A DNA stretch of 64,000 nucleotides, from positions 434,001 through 498,000 of the forward strand of contig NZ_JANARS010000002.1 in assembly GCF_024199985.1 (NCBI RefSeq). Direction: 5' to 3'. The position numbers and the translations under genes were made by a program. Source of the stretch: Nocardioides pinisoli (GTDB lineage Bacteria > Actinomycetota > Actinomycetes > Propionibacteriales > Nocardioidaceae). How positions within the stretch are numbered: the stretch's first letter is position 1; each line of letters opens with the position of its first letter. Of the stretch, positions 1 to 8,006 are shown in pieces. The notes beneath the pieces are model-generated. The model ran no database searches, had not been told where the DNA came from, and saw nothing but the letters and a program-made list of their open reading frames with translations.

Positions 1-995
1 CACCCGGGCACACGCCGCTCGAGCTGCCCTACCTCGCACCGGCCTACGCGCAGGTGCTGGGCGAGCCGATGCGGGAGTGGACCTCGGCGACCCGCCCCGG
101 GGACACGTTCGCCACCGCGCTCGAGCGCCACGGCGTCGGGGTGGAACGGGGCCGCTACGGCGCCACCTGGACCACCGACCCCGCTCGGCGCGCCGCGGAC
201 CTCAAGCTGGTGCGCAGCTGGCTCGACGAGGAGCGGCCCCCGGCGATGCTGCACCGCGCGGCACCGTGGGGGCCGGTGCCGATCTCCGGCATGCCCGTCA
301 CGCTCACGCCGGCGGAGCGGACGGCGTACGAGGCCGAGTGGGGGGAGTTCTGCCGCGAGATGGACATCGCCCGCCGGGGGCGCAACGTCGCGAAGGGCCG
401 CGCCGCGCTGCTGCGCTTCCGGCAGAAGGCCGGGCTGATCCGCGTCGACTCGACCGTCGACTGGATCGCCCAGCAGGTGCAAGCGGAGCGACAGGTGGCG
501 TGCTCGGTCGAGTTCGTCGCCACCGCTGCCGACCCGATCGCGGACCGGTTGCGCGACTCCGGCATCGAGGTCGCCACGATCTACGGCCGCGACCGGTTCG
601 ACCCGGAGGCCGAGCGGCTGCGGTTCCAGACCGGACAGGCGAAGGTGTGCGTCTTCACCACGGTCGCCTCGATCAGCCTGCACGCCGGCGAGACCCTCGC
701 CGACGGCCGCCGCGCGAGCACGGAGCCGCGGGTCGGCGTCTTCCACCAGGCCCGGTTCTCGGGCATCGCCGGACGGCAGGTGACCGGCCGCACCCACCGC
801 GACCACCAGGTCTCGCCGTGGCACATCGCCTATGCCGAGGGCACCGTCGAGGAGCAGGTCGGCAAGGTGATGGTCGAGCGGATCGCCGCGGCCTCCGACA
901 CCGTGGGCAGCGACACCACCGGGCTCGCCGACCTCGCCCAGCTCCTCGGCGCCGACTGGCTGCCGGTCACGACCCTGACCGAGGACGGCGCCTGA
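1..995 (+). CDS. SF2/SNF2-type helicase, C-terminal part (5' end outside window)
   Basis: The reading frame is open from the left edge of the window to a TGA at 993-995, so only the last roughly 330 residues are seen and the apparent GTG at 54 is not a real start. The segment looks like the C-terminal RecA-like lobe of a superfamily 2 helicase: a strand-helix region around DNA 505-690 and a motif VI-like GRQVTGRTHRD (Q..GR.HR) at about 772-804, which in this superfamily contacts ATP. The DEAD/DEAH box and Walker A would lie upstream and cannot be seen. Resemblance to plasmid or phage type Strawberry-notch/SNF2 helicases is possible. It ends 34 bp from the convergent App1-like gene, with a 12-bp tandem duplication (gacggcgcctga) across the stop region. 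Confidence 0.6.
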   Translation, partial: PGHTPLELPYLAPAYAQVLGEPMREWTSATRPGDTFATALERHGVGVERGRYGATWTTDPARRAADLKLVRSWLDEERPPAMLHRAAPWGPVPISGMPVTLTPAERTAYEAEWGEFCREMDIARRGRNVAKGRAALLRFRQKAGLIRVDSTVDWIAQQVQAERQVACSVEFVATAADPIADRLRDSGIEVATIYGRDRFDPEAERLRFQTGQAKVCVFTTVASISLHAGETLADGRRASTEPRVGVFHQARFSGIAGRQVTGRTHRDHQVSPWHIAYAEGTVEEQVGKVMVERIAAASDTVGSDTTGLADLAQLLGADWLPVTTLTEDGA

Positions 996-1029
996 CGGCG
1001 CCTGACCGGCGAGCGGCTCGACCGCCGGG

Positions 1030-2046
1030 TCAGAGCAGCCCGAGGCCTGCGGCGTGACGGCGTACGGCGTCGGTGTCGGCGGCGAGGACGAACGGCACGT
1101 CCGGGCCCCACGCGTCGGAGACCTTCTCCACGCGCCCGTCGCCCGGGTCGAGCCGCACCTCGCGGATGTAGACCGCGAGGATGCGCCCGGGGTGCTCGCG
1201 CACGATGTCGGCGTAGATCTCGGGGTCGTGCTCGCCGGAGTCGCCGAGGAGGACGAAGGACAGGTCCGGGTGGAGGTCGAGGACCTCGCGGATGCGGTCG
1301 TGCTTCTGCTCGCGCCCCTTCCAGGTGCCGAGCAGGTCGCGTAGCAGCACCGGGCCGAGGGGGAAGCCGCGGTGGCGGAGGAAGGCCACCAGGAACGAGT
1401 GCAGGTTCCACGGGCTCGACGAGACGTAGAAGACCGGGTTCACCTCGGCGGCGAGGTCGCGGTAGAGCTCTGCAGCACCGGGGAACGGCGTCCGGGTCAG
1501 GGCGGAGCCGGCGAGGGTCTGCAGGATCATCCGCCCCACCCGCTGGACCCCGGTCTGCAGGATCGTGTCGTCGACGTCGGAGACGATCCCGAAGCGGGCG
1601 TCGGGGGAGGGGACCCGGACCTCGACCGGTGCCGCGTGCCCGGTGGTGCCCCGGTAGCTGCCGCGCAGGGCGACCGTCCCGTGGGTCCACGGGCTCTCGA
1701 GGTCCGCGGGCGACGCGGGGACGCGGACCAGGAAGTAGCCCTCGGTGTCGGTGACGGTCTCGACGCGTGTGCCGCCCAGCGTGACCGTGAGGGGCACGCC
1801 GGGGAGCTCGTCGGTCAGGAAGTGCCGCAGCGTGCGACGCACGGCGTCCCGGACCCCCTCGCCGTCCACGGCCTCGGTCGCGACCGGGTTGTCCAGGACG
1901 CGACCTCGTACGACGACCCCGGAGGGCCCGCCGTGACCGATGTAGGGCTCGATGCGGAAGTGCTCGGGCGTGCCCGATCGACGACGGCGCAGGCGGGCAC
2001 CGTCCCACGCGCGCTCGAGGGCGACGACCAGCCGACGTACGTCCAT
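1030..2046 (-). CDS. App1-family phosphatidate phosphatase-like protein (DUF2183)
   Basis: A 338-residue soluble protein. The C-terminal half carries a HAD-like phosphatase signature: SDVDDTILQTG at residues 156-166 (nucleophile and acid/base Asp pair), SSSPWNL near 209-215, a Lys near 248 and GDSGEHD at 268-274. This is the pattern of the App1/LNS2-related DUF2183 family, whose yeast member is a Mg-dependent phosphatidate phosphatase. The bacterial substrate is unknown. Residues 40-145 form a beta-rich region typical of the family. The ATG at 2046 is preceded by a TACGGT hexamer with a 6-nt spacer, consistent with a leaderless transcript. It stands alone, convergent with the helicase and divergent from the Rpf-like gene. 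Confidence 0.85.
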   Translation of the reverse strand: MDVRRLVVALERAWDGARLRRRRSGTPEHFRIEPYIGHGGPSGVVVRGRVLDNPVATEAVDGEGVRDAVRRTLRHFLTDELPGVPLTVTLGGTRVETVTDTEGYFLVRVPASPADLESPWTHGTVALRGSYRGTTGHAAPVEVRVPSPDARFGIVSDVDDTILQTGVQRVGRMILQTLAGSALTRTPFPGAAELYRDLAAEVNPVFYVSSSPWNLHSFLVAFLRHRGFPLGPVLLRDLLGTWKGREQKHDRIREVLDLHPDLSFVLLGDSGEHDPEIYADIVREHPGRILAVYIREVRLDPGDGRVEKVSDAWGPDVPFVLAADTDAVRRHAAGLGLL

Positions 2047-2185
2047 GCGAGCACCGTAGGCGGGACCTCGCTGACCGCGACGACCGGGTGAAGTCGCTCA
2101 CACCGGCGCGCGAAGCCGCGGCCCGGGGCGTGCTCGCGATTCGACATGCCCCCACGATCGTGTTCTGGTGGACGGGCCGCAGGCA

Positions 2186-2209
2186 GTGCCCCCGTCCCGG
2201 ACGGGGCAC
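2186..2209. other. Strong GC-rich hairpin in the 5' region of the Rpf-like gene
   Basis: An almost perfect inverted repeat: GTGCCC, one bulged C, CGTCC, a single C, then GGACG and GGGCAC. It lies about 105 bp upstream of the GTG at 2313, in the 266-bp gap between the divergent App1-like and Rpf-like genes. Rpf genes of actinobacteria are often preceded by a cyclic di-AMP (ydaO) riboswitch, but I do not see its conserved segments here. The hairpin may be a leader structure, an attenuator or an operator. The rest of the gap holds nothing else I can support. Confidence 0.35.
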
Positions 2210-2312
2210 CTCCCATCGCGAGGTGATGCACGCCGCGGCCTCGGCGCCTGGATCGACGGCGTCGCGTCCGAGCGCCCTGGAGCGCCCAAACCCCCCGTGA
2301 GGTCCGAAGCAC

Positions 2313-3122
2313 GTGCGTGCCACCACCACACCTGCCCTGTCCACCCGCCTGCGAGGCGCCGCTGCCGGCACCGCCGCAGCCGCGCTCGCCCTGACCCTCG
2401 TGCCCGGCAGCGCCTCCGCCCAGGAGACCAGCCGCGACGCCGTCGCCGTACGCCTCAAGGTGGCGGACCAGCCGCCCGTCGAGGTCGCGGCCGTCCCCCG
2501 CGTCTGGCCCGGTGAGCTCCTCGAGACCCAGGGCGTCCCCGTCGACGGCAACGACCTGGTCGACGTCGTCCGCGACGGCCGCGAGGTCTCGGGCCCGCGC
2601 AAGCGCCTGCGCCAGGGCGACGTCGTACGCCTGACCGACGTCGTCAAGGAGCGCAAGACCAAGCGCGAGCGCGTCCGCCCCGGCACCGTCGAGGTGCCCA
2701 CGACCAAGCTGGAGCCCGGCCGTCGCAAGGTCGTGCGGGAGGGCCGCCCCGGCGTCCGCAAGGTCTTCGCCGTGAAGACCCTCCACAACGGCGAGCCCGT
2801 GAAGTACCGCGTCGTGCGGAAGAAGCTCGTCAAGGACCCGCGCCCGCGCCGCGTCCTCGTGGGCCGCGCGGCCTACGCCGTCACCGGCGCCGACGGCCTC
2901 AACTGGGGCGCGCTCGCCAACTGCGAGTCCGGCGGCAACCCGAAGGCGGTCAACCCGGCGGGCTACTACGGGCTCTACCAGTTCGACATCGGCACCTGGC
3001 GCAGCGTCGGCGGCTCAGGCCTCCCGACCGCCGCCTCCGCCGGCGAGCAGACCTACCGCGCCAAGCTGCTCTACAAGCAGCGCGGCCGCTCGCCGTGGCC
3101 CAACTGCGGCCGTCTGCTGTGA
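2313..3122 (+). CDS. Secreted Rpf-like transglycosylase (DUF348-G5-Rpf architecture)
   Basis: A 269-residue exported protein. Residues 1-36 are a signal peptide with a hydrophobic core and an A-S-A cleavage site before QETS. Residues about 41-110 resemble one DUF348 repeat and about 113-185 a G5 domain, both found in RpfB-type proteins. The last 74 residues are an Rpf/transglycosylase domain with NWGALANCESGGNP, where E205 is the expected catalytic Glu and C204/C265 the likely disulfide. Known members cleave peptidoglycan and promote resuscitation of dormant cells. The order matches RpfB but with fewer DUF348 repeats. The GTG start has a weak GAGG 10 nt upstream. Two strong hairpins follow the stop. 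Confidence 0.88.
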   Translation: MRATTTPALSTRLRGAAAGTAAAALALTLVPGSASAQETSRDAVAVRLKVADQPPVEVAAVPRVWPGELLETQGVPVDGNDLVDVVRDGREVSGPRKRLRQGDVVRLTDVVKERKTKRERVRPGTVEVPTTKLEPGRRKVVREGRPGVRKVFAVKTLHNGEPVKYRVVRKKLVKDPRPRRVLVGRAAYAVTGADGLNWGALANCESGGNPKAVNPAGYYGLYQFDIGTWRSVGGSGLPTAASAGEQTYRAKLLYKQRGRSPWPNCGRLL

Positions 3123-3126
3123 GCTT

Positions 3127-3155
3127 GACCGACGTCGGCTGAGCTGACGTCGGTC
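3127..3155 (+). terminator. Hairpin just after the Rpf-like gene
   Basis: A perfect 10-bp inverted repeat (GACCGACGTC and GACGTCGGTC) around a 9-nt loop, starting 4 bp after the stop codon. It lacks a T-tract, so it may act as RNA 3'-end protection or a factor-assisted terminator for the gene ending at 3122. Confidence 0.5.
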
Positions 3156-3169
3156 GGGTCGGGGGGACC

Positions 3170-3204
3170 ATCGGGCTGTCGATCGCACTGATCGGCAGCC
3201 CGAT
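3170..3204. terminator. Bidirectional terminator between convergent Rpf-like and kynA genes
   Basis: A 15-bp stem (atcgggctgtcgatc against gatcggcagcccgat, one T-G wobble) with loop gcact, followed by cgttt on the plus strand. It lies midway between two convergent genes (stops at 3122 and 3222), the usual place for a bidirectional intrinsic terminator. Confidence 0.65.
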
Positions 3205-3221
3205 CGTTTCCCCGTCGTCGG

Positions 3222-4088
3222 CTACTGCCCGATGCGCGTGCGCACCTCGTAGAGCTCGGGGAAGAACGTCAGGTCGAGCGCCCGGCGCAGGAAGTCGACG
3301 CCCGAGGACCCACCGGTGCCCGTCTTGTGGCCGATCACGCGCTGCACGACCTGGAGGTGGCGGAAGCGCCACTGCTGGAAGGCGTCCTCGACGTCGACGA
3401 GCTCCTCGCAGGTCTCGTAGACGCCCCAGTGCTCGGCCGGCGCCGCGTAGACCGTGGCGAGGAGGTCGACGAGCTCGACGTCGGTGGTGTGCGGCCGGGT
3501 CCAGTCGCGGTCGAGCAGCCGCTGCGGGACGGCGTACCCCTGGCGCGCGAGGTAGGCGAGGAACTCGTCGTAGAGCGACGGCTCGTGGAGCAGCTCGTCG
3601 AGCGCGGCGCGGGCGTCCTCGTCGTGGGAGAACACCTTGACCATGTCGGCGTTCTTATTGCCGAGCAGGAACTCGACCTCGCGGTACTGCGCGGACTGGA
3701 AGCCCGAGCTGGTCGCCAGGAAGGGCCGGATCTCGGCGTACTCCGAGGGCGTCAGCGTGGCGAGCACCGACCACTGGTCGGTGAGCGTGTGCTGGATGTG
3801 CTTGACCCGTGCGAGCCGCTTGAGGGCGGGGGAGAGGTCGTCGGTGCGCAGCAGCGCGCGGGCCGAGCGCAGCTCGTGGATCATCAGCTTGAGCCACAGC
3901 TCGCTCGTCTGGTGCTGGACGATGAAGAGCAGCTCGTCGTGCTGCGGCGGGTCCGACAGCGGCTGCTGGGCCGACAGGAGCACGTCGAGGCGCAGGTAGT
4001 CGCCGTAGGACATCAACCGTGAGAAGTCCCGCTGGATCCCCTCTTCGAGGTCGCGCTGGTTGGGCGTCCGGCCCGGTGCATCTGACAT
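3222..4088 (-). CDS. kynA: Tryptophan 2,3-dioxygenase
   Basis: A 288-residue cytosolic heme enzyme that opens the indole ring of L-tryptophan to give N-formylkynurenine, the first step of the kynurenine pathway. Family hallmarks are visible: FIVQHQTSELWLK with H59 near the substrate indole, RFRHLQVVQRVIG with H244 as proximal heme ligand, and GTGGSSG with T258, which binds the substrate ammonium group. Length fits bacterial enzymes. The frame stays open 28 codons further upstream, but the ATG at 4088 is preferred: TACGTT stands 6 nt before it as a -10, and the longer version would run into the neighbour's promoter. No kynureninase or formamidase gene is nearby. Its promoter overlaps that of the divergent glycosylase gene. 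Confidence 0.93.
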   Translation of the reverse strand: MSDAPGRTPNQRDLEEGIQRDFSRLMSYGDYLRLDVLLSAQQPLSDPPQHDELLFIVQHQTSELWLKLMIHELRSARALLRTDDLSPALKRLARVKHIQHTLTDQWSVLATLTPSEYAEIRPFLATSSGFQSAQYREVEFLLGNKNADMVKVFSHDEDARAALDELLHEPSLYDEFLAYLARQGYAVPQRLLDRDWTRPHTTDVELVDLLATVYAAPAEHWGVYETCEELVDVEDAFQQWRFRHLQVVQRVIGHKTGTGGSSGVDFLRRALDLTFFPELYEVRTRIGQ

Positions 4089-4094
4089 GGGTGC

Positions 4095-4121
4095 AACGTA
4101 GTCCGTGCCCTCGTCTACCGT
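4095..4121. promoter_or_regulatory. Overlapping divergent promoters of kynA (-) and the AlkA-like gene (+)
   Basis: Only 40 bp separate the two start codons. The minus-strand -10 is TACGTT (complement of 4095-4100, 6 nt before the kynA ATG). The plus-strand -10 is TACCGT (4116-4121, 7 nt before the ATG at 4129). Each -35 position would fall on the other gene's -10, so polymerase could occupy only one promoter at a time. No recognisable -35 consensus. Confidence 0.5.
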
Positions 4122-4128
4122 CGTCCCC

Positions 4129-5076
4129 ATGGCCACCCCGACCAGCCCCGACGCCGGGGGGCGCACCCGCACGTGGGTGCCCGACTGGCCGTGCGCGCCC
4201 GGTCAGGTGCTGCGCCCGCAGCGGCGGGGGGCGGGTGACCCGACCCAGCGCCACGAGGACTCCGGGCGCATCTGGCGCGCGATGCGGACGCCCGTGGGGC
4301 CGGCGTCGTTGTGCGTGCAACCGCGACCGGCGGCGGGCGAGGTGCACGGGCGGGCGTGGGGGCCGGGGGCCGAGTGGGCGCTCGACCGGATGCCTGCGCT
4401 CCTCGGCGCCGACGACGACCCGGCCGGCTTCGAGCCGCACCACCACCCCGAGGTCGCCGCGGGCTGGCGCACCCACCGCCACTGGCGCATCGGCCGCACC
4501 GGTCTGGTGATGGAGTCGCTGGTGCCCTCGATCCTCGAGCAGAAGGTGACCGGCAAGCAGGCGTTCGGCTCGTTCCGTGAGCTCGTACGACGCCACGGCG
4601 AGCCCGCGCCCGGCCCGGTCGCGCCGCTGCGGCTGATGCTGCAGCCGACGCCCGAGACGATCGCCGCGATCCCGTCGTGGGAGTGGCTGCGACTCGGCGT
4701 CCAGCCCCAGCAGTCGCGCACGCTGGTCACCGCCTGCCGGCTGGCGTCGTCGCTCGAGCGGGTGACAGAGGTGTCGGCCGACGAGGCAGACCGCCGGCTG
4801 CGGTCGGTCCGCGGGATCGGCGTGTGGACCAGCGCCGAGGTGCGCCAGCGCGCGCTGGGCGACCCCGACGCGGTCAGCTTCGGCGACTACCACCTCGCCA
4901 ACTGGGTCGGCTGGGCACTGGTCGGCCACGACATCACCGACGACGAGATGGGCGAGCTCCTCGAGCCCTACCGACCCCAGCGCGGCCGCGCCGCCGCGAT
5001 GGCGATGGCCGGCGGCCGGACCCGGCCGCGGCGTGGCCCTCGGATGAGCGTCCCGACCCACCTCCCGACCCGCTGA
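4129..5076 (+). CDS. DNA-3-methyladenine glycosylase family protein (AlkA-like HhH-GPD)
   Basis: A 315-residue protein of the HhH-GPD base-excision superfamily, which removes alkylated bases by cleaving the N-glycosidic bond. The helix-hairpin-helix segment LRSVRGIGVWTSAEVRQ is followed by SFGDYHLANWVG, in which D253 lies where the catalytic Asp of AlkA does (AlkA D238). The N-terminal 110 residues are a divergent substrate-recognition part and the C-terminus is basic. LEQKVTGKQAFGSFR resembles the conserved EQQVS-like helix of this family. The ATG at 4129 is chosen because TACCGT precedes it by 7 nt. The pairing with kynA looks accidental. Repair function follows from the family; substrate range cannot be read from sequence. 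Confidence 0.85.
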   Translation: MATPTSPDAGGRTRTWVPDWPCAPGQVLRPQRRGAGDPTQRHEDSGRIWRAMRTPVGPASLCVQPRPAAGEVHGRAWGPGAEWALDRMPALLGADDDPAGFEPHHHPEVAAGWRTHRHWRIGRTGLVMESLVPSILEQKVTGKQAFGSFRELVRRHGEPAPGPVAPLRLMLQPTPETIAAIPSWEWLRLGVQPQQSRTLVTACRLASSLERVTEVSADEADRRLRSVRGIGVWTSAEVRQRALGDPDAVSFGDYHLANWVGWALVGHDITDDEMGELLEPYRPQRGRAAAMAMAGGRTRPRRGPRMSVPTHLPTR

Positions 5077-5178
5077 CGGGCGGTCGGCGAGCCCGGTCCA
5101 GACCCCCAGAAATGGTGTCGCCGCCCGGCGCGGGCCGGGAGTAGCGTCGTGACGGACGTGAGGTTGAGGGAGGCCGAC

Positions 5179-6849
5179 ATGGGCGATGTCGATCCTGTCC
5201 TGCTGCTGGCCACGACCGACGAGGCGTCGCGTGACGTCCTCGGGTCCGAGCTGCGGAGCAGGTACGGAGGCGACTACGAGGTGGTCGTCTGCGCGACCTA
5301 CGAGCACGCGCGAGCGGTGCTCGAGGGGCTGCGGCGCTGGGGACGTCAGGTGGCGCTCGTGATCGCCTGCTACGGCCGTGGCGACCGCGGTGGGATCGAC
5401 TTCCTGCGTCGGGCCTACTCGCTGCACCCGTCGGCCAAACGAGCCGTCGCGGTGGTCTGGGGCGACTTCGGCAGCGGCCGGGAGGTGTTCTCGGCCATCG
5501 GGCACGGCCATGCCGAGCTGCTCCTCCTCCGGCCCGAGCGCCGCCGCGACGAGGAGTTCCACGGCGCGATCACGGACGCGCTCGACGACTGGCACCTGGC
5601 CCAGGGCATCGGCTTCGAGGCCGTCCGGATGATCGGCGAGCAGCGCGACGAGCGCACCCACACGCTGCGCGACCAGTTCGGCCGCAACCACATCCCCGTC
5701 GGCTTCCACCAGGTCGGCACCGAGTCGGCCAACCGGTTGCTCGCGGGCCTGGGACTCACCGACCCCGAGCTCCCGGTGCTCCAGCTGGCCTTCACCGACC
5801 CGCCGACGACGCTCGTCGCGCCCACCGACCTCGAGATCGCCGACGCCTTCGGGCTGATGGCTCCCGTCGCGCCCGACCACGTCTACGACGTCGTGGTCGT
5901 CGGCGCCGGCCCCAGCGGGCTGGCCGCCGCGGTCTACGCCTCCTCCGAGGGGCTGTCGACGATGGTGGTCGAGCAGTCCGCGGTCGGCGGCCAGGCCGGC
6001 ACCTCGTCGCTCATCCGCAACTACCCCGGCTTCTCGCGCGGCGTCAGCGGCGCGCACCTGGCCTACCGCTCGTTCCAGCAGGCCTGGTCCTTCGGCACCG
6101 AGTTCTCCTTCCTCCGCGAGGTCCAGGCGCTCGGCACCGAGGGTGACCTGCACACGGTCTCGATGTCCGACGGCAGTGTCTTCCGCACCCGCAGCGTGGT
6201 CGTCGCCACCGGCGTCGACTACCGCCGGCTCGGGGTGCCCGCGCTGGAGGCGCTCGTCGGACGGGGTGTCTTCTACGGCGCGGCGGTCGCCGAGGCGCCG
6301 TCGATGACCGGCACGGAGGTCTACGTGATCGGCGGCGGCAACTCGGCCGGACAGGCCGCCCTGCACCTGGCCCGCTACGCCCGGCACGTCACCCTGCTGG
6401 TGCGTGGCGCGTCGCTCGCGGCGAGCATGTCGGAGTACCTGATCGCCCAGCTCGACGCGACGCGCAACGTCGGCATCCGCTACGGCACGTCGGTGCTCGA
6501 CGGGCGCGAGGAGGACGGCTGCCTCGCCGCGCTCACGCTCGGCGAGCAGCACACCGGTCCCGGCGGCGGCGAGGAGGTGCCTGCCGGCGGCCTCTTCGTG
6601 CTCATCGGCTCCGTGCCCCGCACGCAGTGGCTGCCCGAGGAGATCGTCCGCGACCAGGCGGGGTTCATCGTCACGGGGCAGGACGGGCGGCTGCCGCTCG
6701 AGACGAGCATGCCGGGCGTCTTCGCCGTCGGCGACGTGCGCGCCGGGTCCATCAAGCGGGTCGCGACGGCGGTCGGTGACGGCGCCACCGTCATCGCCAC
6801 CCTGCACGGCTACCTGTCGGCGCACCCGCGGGCGACCTCGACCGCATGA
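5179..6849 (+). CDS. Degenerate receiver domain fused to a thioredoxin-reductase-like FAD/NAD(P) oxidoreductase
   Basis: A 556-residue fusion. Residues about 5-140 have a response-regulator receiver fold, but the phospho-acceptor position reads LVIACYGRGD: a Cys (C64) stands where Asp is expected. After a linker, residues 236-550 form a thioredoxin-reductase-like flavoenzyme with the FAD motif GAGPSG (242-247), GGQAG near 270, the NADPH motif GGGNSAG (385-391) and a late FAD motif GVFAVGD. The redox CxxC that normally lies between them is missing (GRGVFYGAAVAEAPSM at 361-376). It therefore cannot be a classical thioredoxin reductase. ATG 5179 has GAGGGAGG 5 nt upstream; a GTG at 5149 is an alternative. 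The next gene overlaps by 4 nt, so the two are co-translated. Confidence 0.85.
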   Translation: MGDVDPVLLLATTDEASRDVLGSELRSRYGGDYEVVVCATYEHARAVLEGLRRWGRQVALVIACYGRGDRGGIDFLRRAYSLHPSAKRAVAVVWGDFGSGREVFSAIGHGHAELLLLRPERRRDEEFHGAITDALDDWHLAQGIGFEAVRMIGEQRDERTHTLRDQFGRNHIPVGFHQVGTESANRLLAGLGLTDPELPVLQLAFTDPPTTLVAPTDLEIADAFGLMAPVAPDHVYDVVVVGAGPSGLAAAVYASSEGLSTMVVEQSAVGGQAGTSSLIRNYPGFSRGVSGAHLAYRSFQQAWSFGTEFSFLREVQALGTEGDLHTVSMSDGSVFRTRSVVVATGVDYRRLGVPALEALVGRGVFYGAAVAEAPSMTGTEVYVIGGGNSAGQAALHLARYARHVTLLVRGASLAASMSEYLIAQLDATRNVGIRYGTSVLDGREEDGCLAALTLGEQHTGPGGGEEVPAGGLFVLIGSVPRTQWLPEEIVRDQAGFIVTGQDGRLPLETSMPGVFAVGDVRAGSIKRVATAVGDGATVIATLHGYLSAHPRATSTA

Positions 6850-7703
6850 GCCGGCACCTTGCCGCGGCCAGCGTGCCGGTGACGCGCGGGATGCGGGTGC
6901 TGCTGGTCGTCGCCGCGGTCCTCGTCTTCCTCGCGGGCCTCCAGCTCACGGTCTTCCCCACGCGCACGGCGGAGTGGTTCTCCTGGACGATCGACGTGCC
7001 GATGACGGCGGTGTTCCTGGGTGCGGCCTACTGGTCCAGCGCCGTCCTCGAGGTGGCGGGCGCGCGCTCGCGGACCTGGAGCCGCGCACGCCTGACCGTG
7101 TGGACGGTCCTCGTGTTCACCGTCCTCACGCTGGTGGTCACGCTGGTGCACCTCGACAAGTTCCACCTCGGCGCCGACAACCCGGCCTCGGCCCGCGCGA
7201 TCACGTGGGGCTGGCTGGCCATCTACGCCGGCGTGCCGGTGGCCATGGTCGTGGGCCTGGTGCTGCAGGCGCGGGTCGCGGGCGCCGTGACGGACGTGGA
7301 CGACGTACGACGCCTCCCTGCCGGTCTGCAGTGGCTGCTGGTCGGTCTCGCCGCGGTGCTGCTCGGCTCCGGCGTCGCGCTGCTGCTGGCGCCCGAGTGG
7401 GCCGCCGAGGCGTGGGCCTGGCCGCTGACGCCGCTGACGGCGCGCGCCATCGGGGCGTGGCTGGTCGGGCTCGGCTGGGCCGCGGCGCACGCCCGCCTCG
7501 TCGACGACGCGGCGTCCGTGCGGCCGGTCGGTCTCACCGGGGCGGCGTTCGTGGTGCTGGAGGCGGTGGCGCTGCTGCGCTACGGCGACGCGCTCGACTG
7601 GTCGGGCTGGCAGGCGGTGGCGTACGTCGCCGGGCTCGCGTGGATCGCGGTCGTGTCCGCCTGGATCCTCGCCCTGGAGCGGTCCCGGCTACCTGCGCGC
7701 TAG
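6846..7703 (+). CDS. Multi-pass membrane protein coupled to the receiver-flavoenzyme fusion
   Basis: A 285-residue integral membrane protein of unknown function. I count about seven or eight hydrophobic helices, at roughly residues 15-37, 48-65, 85-108, 118-143, 158-180, 195-218, 228-245 and 252-275. Its ATG overlaps the preceding stop (ATGA), so translation is coupled to the flavoprotein. The pairing suggests membrane-linked redox or sensing, but this is inference from neighbourhood only. No catalytic motif, cysteine pair or known transporter signature is visible. The 3' end overlaps the convergent small gene by 15 bp. Confidence 0.75.
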   Translation: MSRHLAAASVPVTRGMRVLLVVAAVLVFLAGLQLTVFPTRTAEWFSWTIDVPMTAVFLGAAYWSSAVLEVAGARSRTWSRARLTVWTVLVFTVLTLVVTLVHLDKFHLGADNPASARAITWGWLAIYAGVPVAMVVGLVLQARVAGAVTDVDDVRRLPAGLQWLLVGLAAVLLGSGVALLLAPEWAAEAWAWPLTPLTARAIGAWLVGLGWAAAHARLVDDAASVRPVGLTGAAFVVLEAVALLRYGDALDWSGWQAVAYVAGLAWIAVVSAWILALERSRLPAR

Positions 7704-7931
7704 CCGCTCGACCGCCCGCGTCACGTGGTGCTCGAGGTCAGCGCGGTCGAGCCCGTCCCGGGTGCGGAGGCTCGCGCGGTCACGGTCCTCGATGACCGCC
7801 TCGTCCACACCGTCGACACCGGCGAGGGCATCCTCGAGATCGGCGTACGCCGCCTGGCCGAGACGTTCGTCGATGTCCTCGGGGCAGAAGTCCCGCGCCC
7901 GCTCCGGCGGCGCCGGGTCTCCGATCAGCAT
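7689..7931 (-). CDS. Small acidic hypothetical protein
   Basis: An 80-residue protein rich in Asp, Glu, Arg and Ala, with no cysteine cluster, signal or membrane segment. The sequence is predicted helical and resembles short uncharacterised actinobacterial proteins. The ATG is preceded by CAAGAT with a 6-nt spacer, which fits the leaderless pattern seen across this window and favours it being a real gene. It lies 75 bp downstream of the MFS gene on the same strand. I do not recognise a family. Confidence 0.55.
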   Translation of the reverse strand: MLIGDPAPPERARDFCPEDIDERLGQAAYADLEDALAGVDGVDEAVIEDRDRASLRTRDGLDRADLEHHVTRAVERLARR

Positions 7932-8006
7932 GGCGACATCTTGGCAGCCACACCCTCGCGGCGACGTCGCCCATCGTCCGGGTCAGGTCCGCCCGGATCC
8001 TCGCGG

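Noticed and set aside
2088..2300. A small protein gene in the gap before the Rpf-like gene (frames on both strands).
   Set aside because: No ribosome site or -10 fits, composition is biased, and it overlaps the strong hairpin at 2186-2209.
830..2833. A 667-codon open frame on the minus strand across the App1-like gene and the Rpf-like gene.
   Set aside because: It is the antisense or shifted frame of two well supported genes; composition is Arg/Pro/Ala-rich and there is no domain, as expected from high third-position GC.
3655..6825. A 1056-codon minus-strand frame opposite the AlkA-like and flavoprotein genes.
   Set aside because: Overlaps two genes with clear motifs; its own sequence has only low-complexity His/Arg/Asp/Gly runs.
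5179..6849. Functional thioredoxin reductase.
   Set aside because: There is no CxxC in the redox region, so the standard reaction is not possible.
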